Positions 35,304-44,294 of a stretch of DNA of 64,000 bases are shown here, piece after piece; the stretch's first letter is position 1, and the number at the start of each line of letters is the position of its first letter. Location: the NCBI GenBank assembly GCA_020746875.1, contig JAGTJL010000004.1:1736001-1800000 (forward strand), read 5' to 3'. Position numbers and translations under genes: made by a program. The DNA comes from Rhexocercosporidium sp. MPI-PUGE-AT-0058 (taxonomy: Eukaryota; Ascomycota; Leotiomycetes; Helotiales). The notes beneath the pieces are model-generated. The model was not told where the DNA came from. It did not search any database and saw nothing but the letters and a program-made list of their open reading frames with translations.

Positions 35304-35986
35304 GTATTGACCTCGCGGACCTTTTCGATCAGACAAGTGGTACTACGGCTCTGGTGGTTTTAGCTCTTCAGCGAGGCTCCCTGGATGGGTAAGTCCTTTT
35401 CGTGGAGAGACCTCCCAAGCTGGGATCTAGACGGCGTCGGGTGGTGATCTTTCTTGGTGACTCAGCTTCTCAATTGCATATTCGTGGATCTTGCTCTCTC
35501 CAGACCATCCACGAAAGTTGGTGTTATTGTATGTTATATTGATGCATTTATTTGAGCGCAAGCAGCGGCATGATTCCCATCTTCTCATTTGGCATCAAAT
35601 GGCGTCTGGTTGCCATGGATGATAGAAGAGCCGGTTGGCTCAGGCCTGGTCTGCATGATAGTTGGACGTATGCATGATAGCTTGGCTCAGCTAAAGAATG
35701 AGCTTTTCTCGAACTAAATCCCCATACTCTCGTGTGCTCGCCCACGACCTGCTGTGAATGTGCTCCTAGATCCGTTTGTAGTCAACGTAGCAGTGTTGAA
35801 GTTAGCTGGGTGTTGCACACCTGTGTTGGGTTGGCTACTTCATCAAGCGACCCCGCAAATGAGCCCAAGTGGGAATTCTCCGTTCAACGCCCCTCCCAAA
35901 CCTCCATCACTTGTAAAGCTCTAAGCTCTCAAATATTATCAACAGCTTCACCGGAATAGTTTTGAGTCACCTTCCCTAGCTACACG
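35304..35986. other. Intergenic, tandem + strand genes
   Basis: 3' flank of the AIR1-like gene and promoter of the DUF427 gene; nothing else recognised. Confidence 0.4.
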
Positions 35987-37200
35987 ATGTCAGAGTATGA
36001 ACGCCAAACCCCAGCTTCCCCAGTCTCACTCCTTGTCATAGACGTCATAGATTTACCATCCATCGCACTCCCTATCGTGGTCAAGAATCTTTTGTTGACT
36101 TTATTTGAATAGTCTAATCTCCCTCGGCGAGAAACTCATCTCTAAAGGATTCCATAAGATCGAGAGCACCCCTCGTCGAGTGCGTGGTTTGCTAGGCGGG
36201 CAATACATCTTCGACACGCTCAAAGCGCAATACATATGGGAGCATCCTTACTGTGCGCTCACATCCATCTCTTCATCCTGGATCCCTATCCTAGTGTCAT
36301 ATGGAAACAATGAAACTGATATCCGCTTAGACCCATACTTCTACATCCCACTCGAATCATTCAATAAAGATGTCAAACTCGAGAAAGTCAACTCAAAGGA
36401 ACGTTTCTACATTGCTCGACTCAGCGCCGGCGCGAAAAGCACAGAGCGCGTCCTTGTGTTCCTCAACCCGAAAGAAGGTCTTCAAAATCTCGTGCGCATC
36501 GAAGTCTCAGCTCTCGGTACAATCCCCCCCTTTTCTCCTCACCTCACCCCAGTCCATCTCCCCTCATCTCGCAGTCTAACAAACGCAGACGCCTGGTTCG
36601 TAGAAGACGAGAAACTCCTCGGCCCACACCCCAAAGATCCCTACAAACGCATCGAGACCATCCCCTCGTCTCGCGAGATACGGATCGAGGTTGAGGGGAA
36701 GGTCGTGGCGAGGAGTAGACAGAATGTGTTTCTATTTGAGACGATGTTGAGGACGAGGTTTTATCTCGATCCGACGGCTGTGGAATGGGAGGTGCTGAGG
36801 GAGAGTGAGACGGTTAGCTGGTGTCCTTATAAGGGGATGGCGAAGTGAGTTTGACCTTTGCTTCTGCTTAGTTTGTATCAAATAAGTGCCTTGGGTTCAA
36901 GGGGTGTGAGTGGCGCTGACGAGTGTAGTTATTATCATCTTGACGTGGGCGGAAAGACTGTTGAAGATGCGGTGTGGTATTACAAGGTAAGCAAGCTTGT
37001 AAAACTTTAATAGTCTCGAGTTGAGAGGTTTGGAAAAAGAGAGCGTGTCCCGGGGAGACATTCAGGCATTGAAAGCAAAGCGAATACTAATTCTGGTACT
37101 CAAGTACCCTACGGTTGAGTCGGCTCTGGTTGCTGGACGGTTGTGCTTCTACAACGAGAAGGTGGATGTTTTCATTGATGGTGTCAGAGAGGAGAAGTAG
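35987..37200 (+). CDS. DUF427 domain protein
   Basis: Five exons: 35987-35994, 36113-36252, 36331-36844, 36929-36986 and 37105-37200, 271 residues. The first exon codes only ATG TCA GA; splicing gives MSDLISLGEKLISKGFHKIE, which agrees with the family start. Motifs: ESTPRRVRGLLGGQYIFDTL, WEHPYYPYFYIPLESF (created by removing the 78-bp second intron), then SREIRIEVEGKVVARSRQNV, RFYLDPTAVEW and WCPYKGMANYYHLDV, all typical of DUF427 (a small beta-rich fold sometimes found in two copies, as here). Bacterial and fungal members are small soluble proteins of unproven function. The last exon ends VDVFIDGVREEK. No signal peptide. The 78-bp intron is in frame without a stop, so a gene caller may miss it. 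Confidence 0.88.
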
Positions 37201-37436
37201 GACCGGACGTATGGACATGACGAGGACTGAGAATCTAGTTAAAGGGTTCCAATTCTCGGTACTCCAAGCTCACCTCGTACGTTGTAGAATAGATTCTGTC
37301 GAAAGGATAGGTCTCATTATGGCATGGATCTGCTCAACAGAAAGTAAGCGAGGGAGGTCTAACTTGAATCGGTATAAAAATTGCGAGCTGATGAAATAAT
37401 TTTATTTTGTTTCTGATGGGACTCGGGACCGAACCT

Positions 37437-37942
37437 TTAGTTCTGTCGGTCGATTTTCTGAATTGGTTCTGGGGGGCTGAAGATCTCATTTTCTGGAACA
37501 GTCTCCCTTAGTGGCTGAGGCTTCCATCGTCTGATCTCATATCCTGTTACAGATTCTCTCTTCTGGATACCCCAAGAGCTGTTATCTGAAAATCTCTCAA
37601 ATCGATCTCTCAAAGCCTGTGAACACTTTATAGGGGGACAGATATTCCGATCGGGAATACAGACTTGATCCACTAGTATTGGCAAGATCTGCGAAGAAGT
37701 AGCTCTATCCTCAACGGCTTGAAGGTGGCTAAGCACTCGCAGCACAGCTGGGATCCCTAACTGAAAGTTGAGAGGTTGAAGACGTCTAAACACAGCTTCC
37801 ACGTCGCTCCACCAAGCTTCCTAAAGAAATCGTCACTGTCTCTTACAAATGTGTAGAGCTGGGAAGTACAGCCGTAACTCAGCGTTGGACAGTCTGTTGC
37901 GATCAGATATCGCGTTTCGCTGGCGAGATTGTTGATTGGCAT
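37437..37942 (-). CDS. Orphan ORF pair, possibly a decayed or lineage-specific gene
   Basis: Two overlapping minus-strand frames. The first starts at ATG 37942 (MPINNLASETRYLIATDCPT ... SQLYTF); the second covers 37437-37820 (EAWWSDVEAVFRRLQPLNFQ ... IRRWKPQPLRETVPENEIF). They join exactly in phase if a 26-base GTAAGA...TTTAG segment (37821-37846) is removed, giving 159 residues. That is shorter than any normal fungal intron, so either this is a minimal intron, or a real frameshift sits here. No domain is recognised. It stands beside the decayed piggyBac element, so a relic is likely. Confidence 0.3.
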
Positions 37943-38432
37943 TATTTAGTGAGAACTGTCTAGGAATAAGCGAGAGCTTGAGGATATTAGATTTGAGAAT
38001 ATCTAGTTGAAATATTAGGGACTTTCTCTAATATGGTGGTCAAGTTTTAGGGGAAGTGGTCAGAATACGAGGCGTCAAAAGAGACCCATGTCGCCATCTG
38101 GTCTTTTCGCCGTATTCGACTTGTGCCTTACTCCCCCCTATATTAAATTATAACATTGATAAGTGAGTTCCCCTTGAATTCAACGGAACATTTGCATACG
38201 CTGGACCATGATGCAGCGCACAGGCGAGTGGGCTTTCTCTCCACAGGTGAACACAGAACCCTTAAGCTCTGTGTGATTACCCGGGTATCTGCTGGATTGA
38301 ATGTTTAATGAGAACCATGTACTTCTATCAGCTAGTCCAACGCTGGAGCACATGAGACCGAAGTGCGCCTATCGTGTCACGTGATCACGACTACATGCCG
38401 TGGATACGTAGGTAGGAAGAATAAATCGGCAT

Positions 38433-38467
38433 TATCCGAGGGGCTGCTGCCAGGGTTGACTTGCCCA
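38433..38467. repeat. Left inverted repeat of the piggyBac element
   Basis: 35 bases that reappear inverted at 40448-40482 with a single mismatch. Begins TATCCGAGGGGCTGC and ends next to the transposase leader. No TTAA target duplication is visible outside it. Confidence 0.75.
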
Positions 38468-38587
38468 GACCCTTGCCCGGAGCCGCAAAAACAGTTATTC
38501 CGGAGGAACACCAAAATCCAGGGCTGTTGTTGATATGTAAACAAACCGTAATTTATACCTGAAATCATCATTTTTATCATCACTACA

Positions 38588-40374
38588 ATGCCAGAGGATA
38601 TAGTTGCAGATCTTACAGATCTAGGAACCTGTCGCCCGGATGCGCCGCTATTAAAAAGTCACGGGGGCACTTTTTATCCTATGAAATTACTGGCATTCCC
38701 CCCTGAAATCCGGCTTCCAGAACACGTTGATGCAGACGATCCGCTGTCCTTTTTTACTATGTATTTCACCCCTGAAATAATGGATTGGATAGTTGAGAAG
38801 ACGAATAACTACGTCCGGGACGTAGAGGACTATTCTCAGCTATATGCACGACCCTTCCTTTGGTACCCTACTACCCGTGGAGAGCTCTACGCATATTTTG
38901 CTATACGTATTTATATGACGTATAATGTATAGCACGAGATCTCTGATTATTAGGCAAATAAGGAATATCTCGCTCACTATGATATTATACGTCATATGTC
39001 AAGGGATCGGTTTCAAGAGCTCCATATGCGTGTGAGGCTAGCTGGAAGTGAGGCTTCGGGACTATATGAACGAGTAAGTATTGATGCTCGGGCATTGAAT
39101 TTACTAACTTTTAATAGGTAAATAAGCTCTCAAACCATATCCAGGATATTAATCTTTCGGTATACGTGCCTGGAAGAGATATTGCAGTAGATGAGTGCAT
39201 GATCCGGTACGAAGGGCAGGCTAAAGAAGCTACTATAGTACCAAATAAACCCACGCTTACAGGCTTCAAAGTATAGGCGATTGCTTGTACCGGATTCATT
39301 CTTGCTTGGAATTGGCATATTCCAGGGGCAGGAAATGGGCCTGTGGATACTCTTACACCGGTTACATTAGGCGGTACCAAAAAAGCCGGTAAGGGAGGGA
39401 ATAAGACCTAAGCGGTGGTTTTGAAGCTTTTACAGCGGTTACTAGAGCCTTTAACAGGTTACGGATACTATGCTTTCCTAGATAATCTTTTTGTGTCAGC
39501 CAAATTCGTGGCGTACGCAAGAACCTTAGGCTTTGGCGTCACCGGCACGTGTCGAACCAACTCTGGCGTTGTCAAAGAACTATTGGATTTGAAGAAGTTG
39601 GACAAGAACGATGTTATTCTATAGGGACAGCTTTATGCCTACCTTATAGTTGACGGCAAAACACTCCAAATCGGCTAGAAGGATCAAGCTTTTGTCCTAT
39701 TTATGACATCGGTCTTGTCAGCGGATGAAACTATCGAACGGAGAAGAAAACGCCCAAAAGAGACAAGCTCAAAAGTAAAGACATCCCGAGTACCTTTTGC
39801 GGAAGGAGCTACTAAAGTACTACTTATTCCGGTGGTAGCTGATAGCTACAATCATAATATAGGAGCTGTGGATTAAGGGGATCATCTAATTGCTTAAAAG
39901 CCTGGTTTGAGAGAGGTACGCCGGGGAGGCCACCAAGCTATTGAGCACTGGTTATTTAGGCTTATTCTGGTAAACTGTTACTTGCTAGCTAAGCGGTCTG
40001 AAGTTGAAGAGCCGCGGAAGCTGTCTTTCAGAAGCCAGCAAGAGTTTCGACGGGTACTCGTCAAGGGGCTATTTACTATGGCAGATGAGGCTTCTCAACG
40101 GAGCCCAAAAAAGAGAGTCTCTATTGTTAGTCAAGAAGCTGACCTTAGACCGCCATATCTCCACTAATAGGTTAAAATGGCTAAAAAGAGTTGGTGTGTT
40201 GCATGTAAAGGAGGGAGGTTTGGAGATAGGCCTACGAAACGGGTTGCATTGAGTCAAATATTAGCAAATCAGGGTCGGTCTTTTGCAAAGAAACAGACGA
40301 TATTTGGGTGTAAACAGTGCGACATCTATTTATGTAAAGATAGGCTTTGTTTTAGTAGATTTCATAGCGAGTAA
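38588..40374 (+). pseudogene. piggyBac transposase pseudogene (DDE_Tnp_1_7 type)
   Basis: A continuous coding trace from ATG 38588 to TAA 40372-40374 with one intact intron (39074-39117, GTAAGT donor, TACTAAC branch site). N-terminal and core segments read PTTRGELYAYFAIRIYMTYN and SRDRFQELHMRVRLAG. All three catalytic aspartate regions are present: AVDECMIRYEG, AFLDNLFVSAKF and the later AVD/GDHL region. The last 65 codons give the family's zinc-binding tail with CVACKGG, CKQCDIYLC and CFSRFH. The frame is broken by ten internal stop codons, at 38930, 38951, 39274, 39409, 39622, 39676, 39874, 39895, 40165 and 40168, every one TAA or TAG and none TGA. It cannot make a full-length enzyme as it stands. 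Confidence 0.85.
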
Positions 40375-40447
40375 CCAGAATTTGGATGAATTCGACCGAA
40401 ATGCGGCTCTCTGATTGGCCAGAATTAGCCGAGGCAACCCTGCGCTT

Positions 40448-40482
40448 TGGCCAAGTCAACCCTGGCAGCAGCCCCTCGGATA
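40448..40482. repeat. Right inverted repeat of the piggyBac element
   Basis: Reverse complement of 38433-38467 with one mismatch. It ends only 26 bp before the first ATG of the neighbouring kinase gene. Confidence 0.75.
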
Positions 40483-40507
40483 TGTCTGTCATACGCCGCG
40501 TGGTAGT

Positions 40508-42366
40508 ATGCGGCTACGGTTATCTCATGCACACAGCTGCTTTTCCTTTGAAGATGCTCTTCTACTCAAAGAAACAATCGGGACCTGGCCTGTTATTCCG
40601 AGCCACTCGACGTTCCCTTATTCACTGTAATCACAGTAACTCAACGCCGCTCTAGATCGGACGAGCCTGAAAAACTCGCTGTACGATATCGTAGATTCAA
40701 CCTCGATGCCCTTTTAGATGTGGCCATTCAAACTGCTGGCGGTGGAGCTAAATCATGTCAGACTATTGTCTCAATTCACGCTTCGCGTCGATCCAAAGCT
40801 GGAGGTAGTGGATGCCAGCTGATGCTCGATCGATTATAGGTACAAAAGTATCGAAGTGCGTCGAAGGCCAATTCAACAAGGCCTTCCTCATGACGATGGA
40901 CAATGGTGCCGAGGTTCTGGCGAAGATTCCGAACCCGAATGTTGGGTCGGCATTCTATACAACTGCATCTGAGGTTGCTACGCGAAATTTTGCAAATAAC
41001 CTTCGTCAGGCCTAGTTTTAATTCTAGAACTAACGTCTATTTTGCAGGTGCGACAGGTTCTGAACTTTCCCGTACCGCGTATACACACATACTCCTTGGA
41101 TCCACTAAATCCAGTAGGCGTTGTATATATCATAGAGGAGAAAGCTCGAGGCAAACCGTTAGGGAACTTGTGGCGTCATTGGCCAAGAGAATCACAACTA
41201 GATCTTGTGACAGAACTTGTGGATTTCGAAGCAAAACTTGCATCGGTGTGGTTTCAGAGCCATGGTTGCTTATATTACAAGGAAGATCTGGAAGCCAAAG
41301 GCGTGTGTGCCCGAAGCCTCGACGCCACGTATACTTCCACTGGCAAACGTTCGAAAGAACTCGATCCCTTACTCACGGCGAAATATGCCCTCGGCCCCTT
41401 GAATCAAGCAGTACTATGGCAAGGCGAACGAGCTACAATGGCTTTAGAACGAGGTCCCTGTAAGTTAAGGATGTTTATTTAGACAGCACAACAACTAACT
41501 TAAAAGGGCAAAGTGCTGTCGACTACATGGTGGCTATGGGTATGAACGAGATACAATGGACCAAGACCTGCGCAGGACCCCAGATGAATTATTGTCGTCC
41601 TACAGACACACCCGAGTTGCCGGAGGAATACATTTCTCTCTTAGAACGATATCTTACCCTCGTTCCACATCTAGCGCCCATCTTTCAGGAGGAATTACAT
41701 TCCAAAACGCTTTGTCTCCGGGATCTCCACCTTGACAATATATTTGTTGACCCGGATACGAAGAGGATCACTAATATAATTGATTGGCAATCGACCGCAG
41801 TATCCGAGATATTATTCCAGTATAAAGCACCATCTATGCTTCCTCCCTCCAGTGGCTACAAAAGCATACCAGAACCGATGCCGATGGGTTTCAGAACAGG
41901 AACTGGCTCGGGCGAAAGTGAGGACATTCTCAGTCGTTATCAAGACCTCACCCGAATCAAGAACCCTCTTCGTTGGGCCGCAATCAACCACCCCCACAAG
42001 ATGGTTTTGCAACCTCTTTCTCTGGTTTCTGGCGCATGGAGTCGGAATGATGTTTTTTCATTTCGGCACGCGTTGATAAACATCGCTGCTCGCTGGCAAG
42101 AGATCTATCCAGACTCAAAAACATGCCCTATAAGCTTTACAGACCAAGAATTGTGGCTTCATAACGAGGAAATGGAACTTCTGGAAGAGCTGGGGACTGT
42201 ACTGCGCTTACTTGAAGACCAGAACCTGATCGCGGTAGGTGGTAGGGTTCTACGCGACGACTACGAACGAGCTCAGGCTGTGAATACGACCGTTAAGGAG
42301 ATGTTTGTGGATATGGGTGAAGATGAACAGCATAAAGCTTTCTATGAGAAACTATGGCCGTATTGA
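40508..42366 (+). CDS. Aim9-like aminoglycoside-phosphotransferase-family protein
   Basis: Best joined exons: 40508-40626, 40656-40756, 40840-40991, 41048-41459 and 41507-42366 (547 residues). The secure part begins about 40660 with EPEKLAVRYRRFNLDALLDV, then FNKAFLMTMDNGAEVLAKIP, a lysine-containing ATP-site segment, and ASEVATRNF/VRQVLNFPVPRIHTY. The catalytic loop is CLRDLHLDNIFVD and the metal site NIIDWQST; the usual His before DLH is replaced by Leu-Arg, still with the catalytic Asp. The family includes yeast Aim9 and many fungal paralogues; substrates are mostly unknown. The 5' end is uncertain: the first intron would be only 29 nt and the ATG is 26 bp from the transposon repeat. The intron at 40992-41047 seems to start with GC instead of GT. 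Confidence 0.75.
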
Positions 42367-42767
42367 GCTTTGCGATATATCCTTCTAACATCTTTCTGTC
42401 GCATCCTTGAATCCTGCTTATGATCCCTTCTTGGCCGGCGTCCGAGTATAACTTTGACGACCAAGGACTTGGAATGAGTTTTATTTTAGAATGGTTTGGT
42501 TTCTAGGTTATGTTATAATAGAAAAAGCGAAAAATAAGACGGAAGAATAATAAATCTTATCTTTCTACCAAGACAGATTTGCTTCTTTTATTAGTTTATC
42601 TGCGCTTGATGCACGTCTACTATGCAAGGGATGCCCGTAGCTGGTCACGTGCAATCTCTTTACGCGGTCGAGACGCGGTCGCGTTACTTTCAAGCTCTCC
42701 AGGAAATTTCACTTCAACACCAACAATACCACACCTCCAAATCTCCAATCAACCAACACCCACAAAA
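42367..42767. other. Intergenic, promoter of RFC5
   Basis: 400 bp between tandem + strand genes; includes a CGCGGTCG-type repeat (ACGCGGTCGAGACGCGGTCG) near 42661-42681. It resembles the MluI-box core ACGCG of S-phase gene promoters, which would suit a replication gene, but this is inference. Confidence 0.4.
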
Positions 42768-43938
42768 ATGGCACTTCTCGTAGATAAACACCGTCCACGA
42801 TCCCTCGATCAACTGACCTACCACCCCGAACTCTCCGACCGTCTGCGATCCCTTGTACGTCCGACTCGCCCCCTCCTACCATCATACTAACCACCTCCCC
42901 AGGCACAAAGCGGTGACTTCCCTCACCTCCTAGTCTACGGCCCCTCCGGCGCAGGGAAGAAAACCCGAATCGTCGCGACCCTCAAAGAGCTCTACGGTCC
43001 GGGCGTAGAGAAGATCAAGATCGACTCCCGCGTATTCCAAACGACCTCGAACCGCAAACTGGAATTCAACATCGTATCTTCCGTCTACCACCTCGAGATC
43101 ACGCCCTCGGATGTCGGCAACTATGACAGAGTAGTCGTGCAAGACCTGCTGAAAGAAGTAGCGCAGACGCAACAAGTCGACACCTCTGCCAAACAGCGCT
43201 TCAAAGTCGTCGTTATCAACGAAGCGGACCATTTGACGCGCGATGCGCAAGCGGCGCTGAGGCGGACGATGGAGAAATATAGTCCTAATCTGAGGTTGAT
43301 ATTGTTGGCGAATAGTACGGCGAATATCATTGCGCCGATTAGGAGCCGGACGTTGCTGGTTAGGGTTGCGGCGCCGAGCGAGGGCGAGATCTGTGAGGTG
43401 TTGGAGAGGAGTGGGAAGAGGGAGGGGTGGGCGGCTAGTAAGGGATTGAATGAACGGATTGCGAGGGAGAGTGGGAGGAATTTGAGAAGGGCACTCTTGA
43501 TGTTTGAGGCGGTGCATGCGCAGAAGTGAGTTGCCTTCGTGACTCTTTTTCTCTTTATAACATGGATATACGTACTGACAATACACCAGCGAGAAAATCA
43601 CAGACACAACCCCAATCCCCCCTCCAGACTGGGAGGCCCTAATCTCACAAGTCGCATCCGAGATTATGGAAGAGCATTCCCCAGCACGCATCCTTCAAGT
43701 CCGCGCCAAGCTCTACGATCTCCTCACACATTGCATTCCTCCTACAACTATCCTGAAGACTTTGACGTTCAAACTGGTGATGCAGGTGGATGATGGGTTG
43801 AAGGCGGATGTTATTAAGTGGAGTGCGTTTTATGAACATCGGATTAGAATGGGTACGAAGGTTATCTTCCATTTGGAGGCTTTTGTGGCGAAGTTTATGA
43901 GGATATTGGAGGAGTTTTCCCTAGAGATGGACTTTTAG
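42768..43938 (+). CDS. RFC5: Replication factor C subunit 5 (clamp loader small subunit)
   Basis: Three exons: 42768-42854, 42903-43525 and 43590-43938, 352 residues. Starts MALLVDKHRPRSLDQLTYHP. It corresponds to S. cerevisiae Rfc5 / human RFC3, part of the RFC pentamer that loads PCNA on primed DNA, and also of Rad24, Ctf18 and Elg1 alternative loaders. Motifs: Walker A GPSGAGKKT; family-specific KIDSRVFQTTSNRKLE and SSVYHLEITPSDVGNYDR; Walker-B region KVVVINEADHLTRDAQAALR, where the usual DEAD acidic pair is changed to NEAD, as in other Rfc5 proteins; and RRTMEKYSPNLRLILLANS. The SRC arginine-finger motif reads IRSRT, also usual for this non-hydrolysing position. C-terminal collar helix: YDLLTHCIPPTTILKTLTF and IFHLEAFVAKFMRIL. 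Confidence 0.96.
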
Positions 43939-44294
43939 GGGGAGAAAGGGAGGGGATCGAGTGGTTGAGTACTTGGCGTTTGGGGGGATGGTTATGTGGA
44001 GTCATGGTCATGAACAAGTATGGAATGGACTTACGGAGCAAACTTGCTACAGTAAATGAATGTTTCGCTTGCAGACATTTAATTTTGACTCAGAATATGC
44101 TAGCGAGATGGTCATTCAAGAAGTGTAGCTTGAAATCAGCTGGGGAAAGGAGGATCAATGTTCTCATGTTCGTTAAAGACATGTCGGATCTGTATATAGA
44201 TAGATGTCTTCCCATCCGGAATGTCATCAACAGTGTCATACGCTCTCTATTCACAGCCCAGCATCGCTTCCACCCCCAACTTCACAATCCAACC
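43939..44294. other. Intergenic, convergent 3' ends
   Basis: Short gap between RFC5 and the exonuclease gene; nothing recognised. Confidence 0.4.

Larger units (their letters stand above)
38433..40482 (+). mobile_element. Decayed piggyBac-type DNA transposon
   Basis: A 2.05-kb unit bounded by the 35-bp inverted repeats. Inside is a piggyBac transposase frame starting 120 bp from the left repeat and ending about 75 bp before the right one. The size, the DDE-type transposase with a C-terminal Cys-rich domain and the inverted termini all fit this superfamily. Termini may extend further; the usual TTAA duplication was not found, perhaps because of later mutations. Confidence 0.75.
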
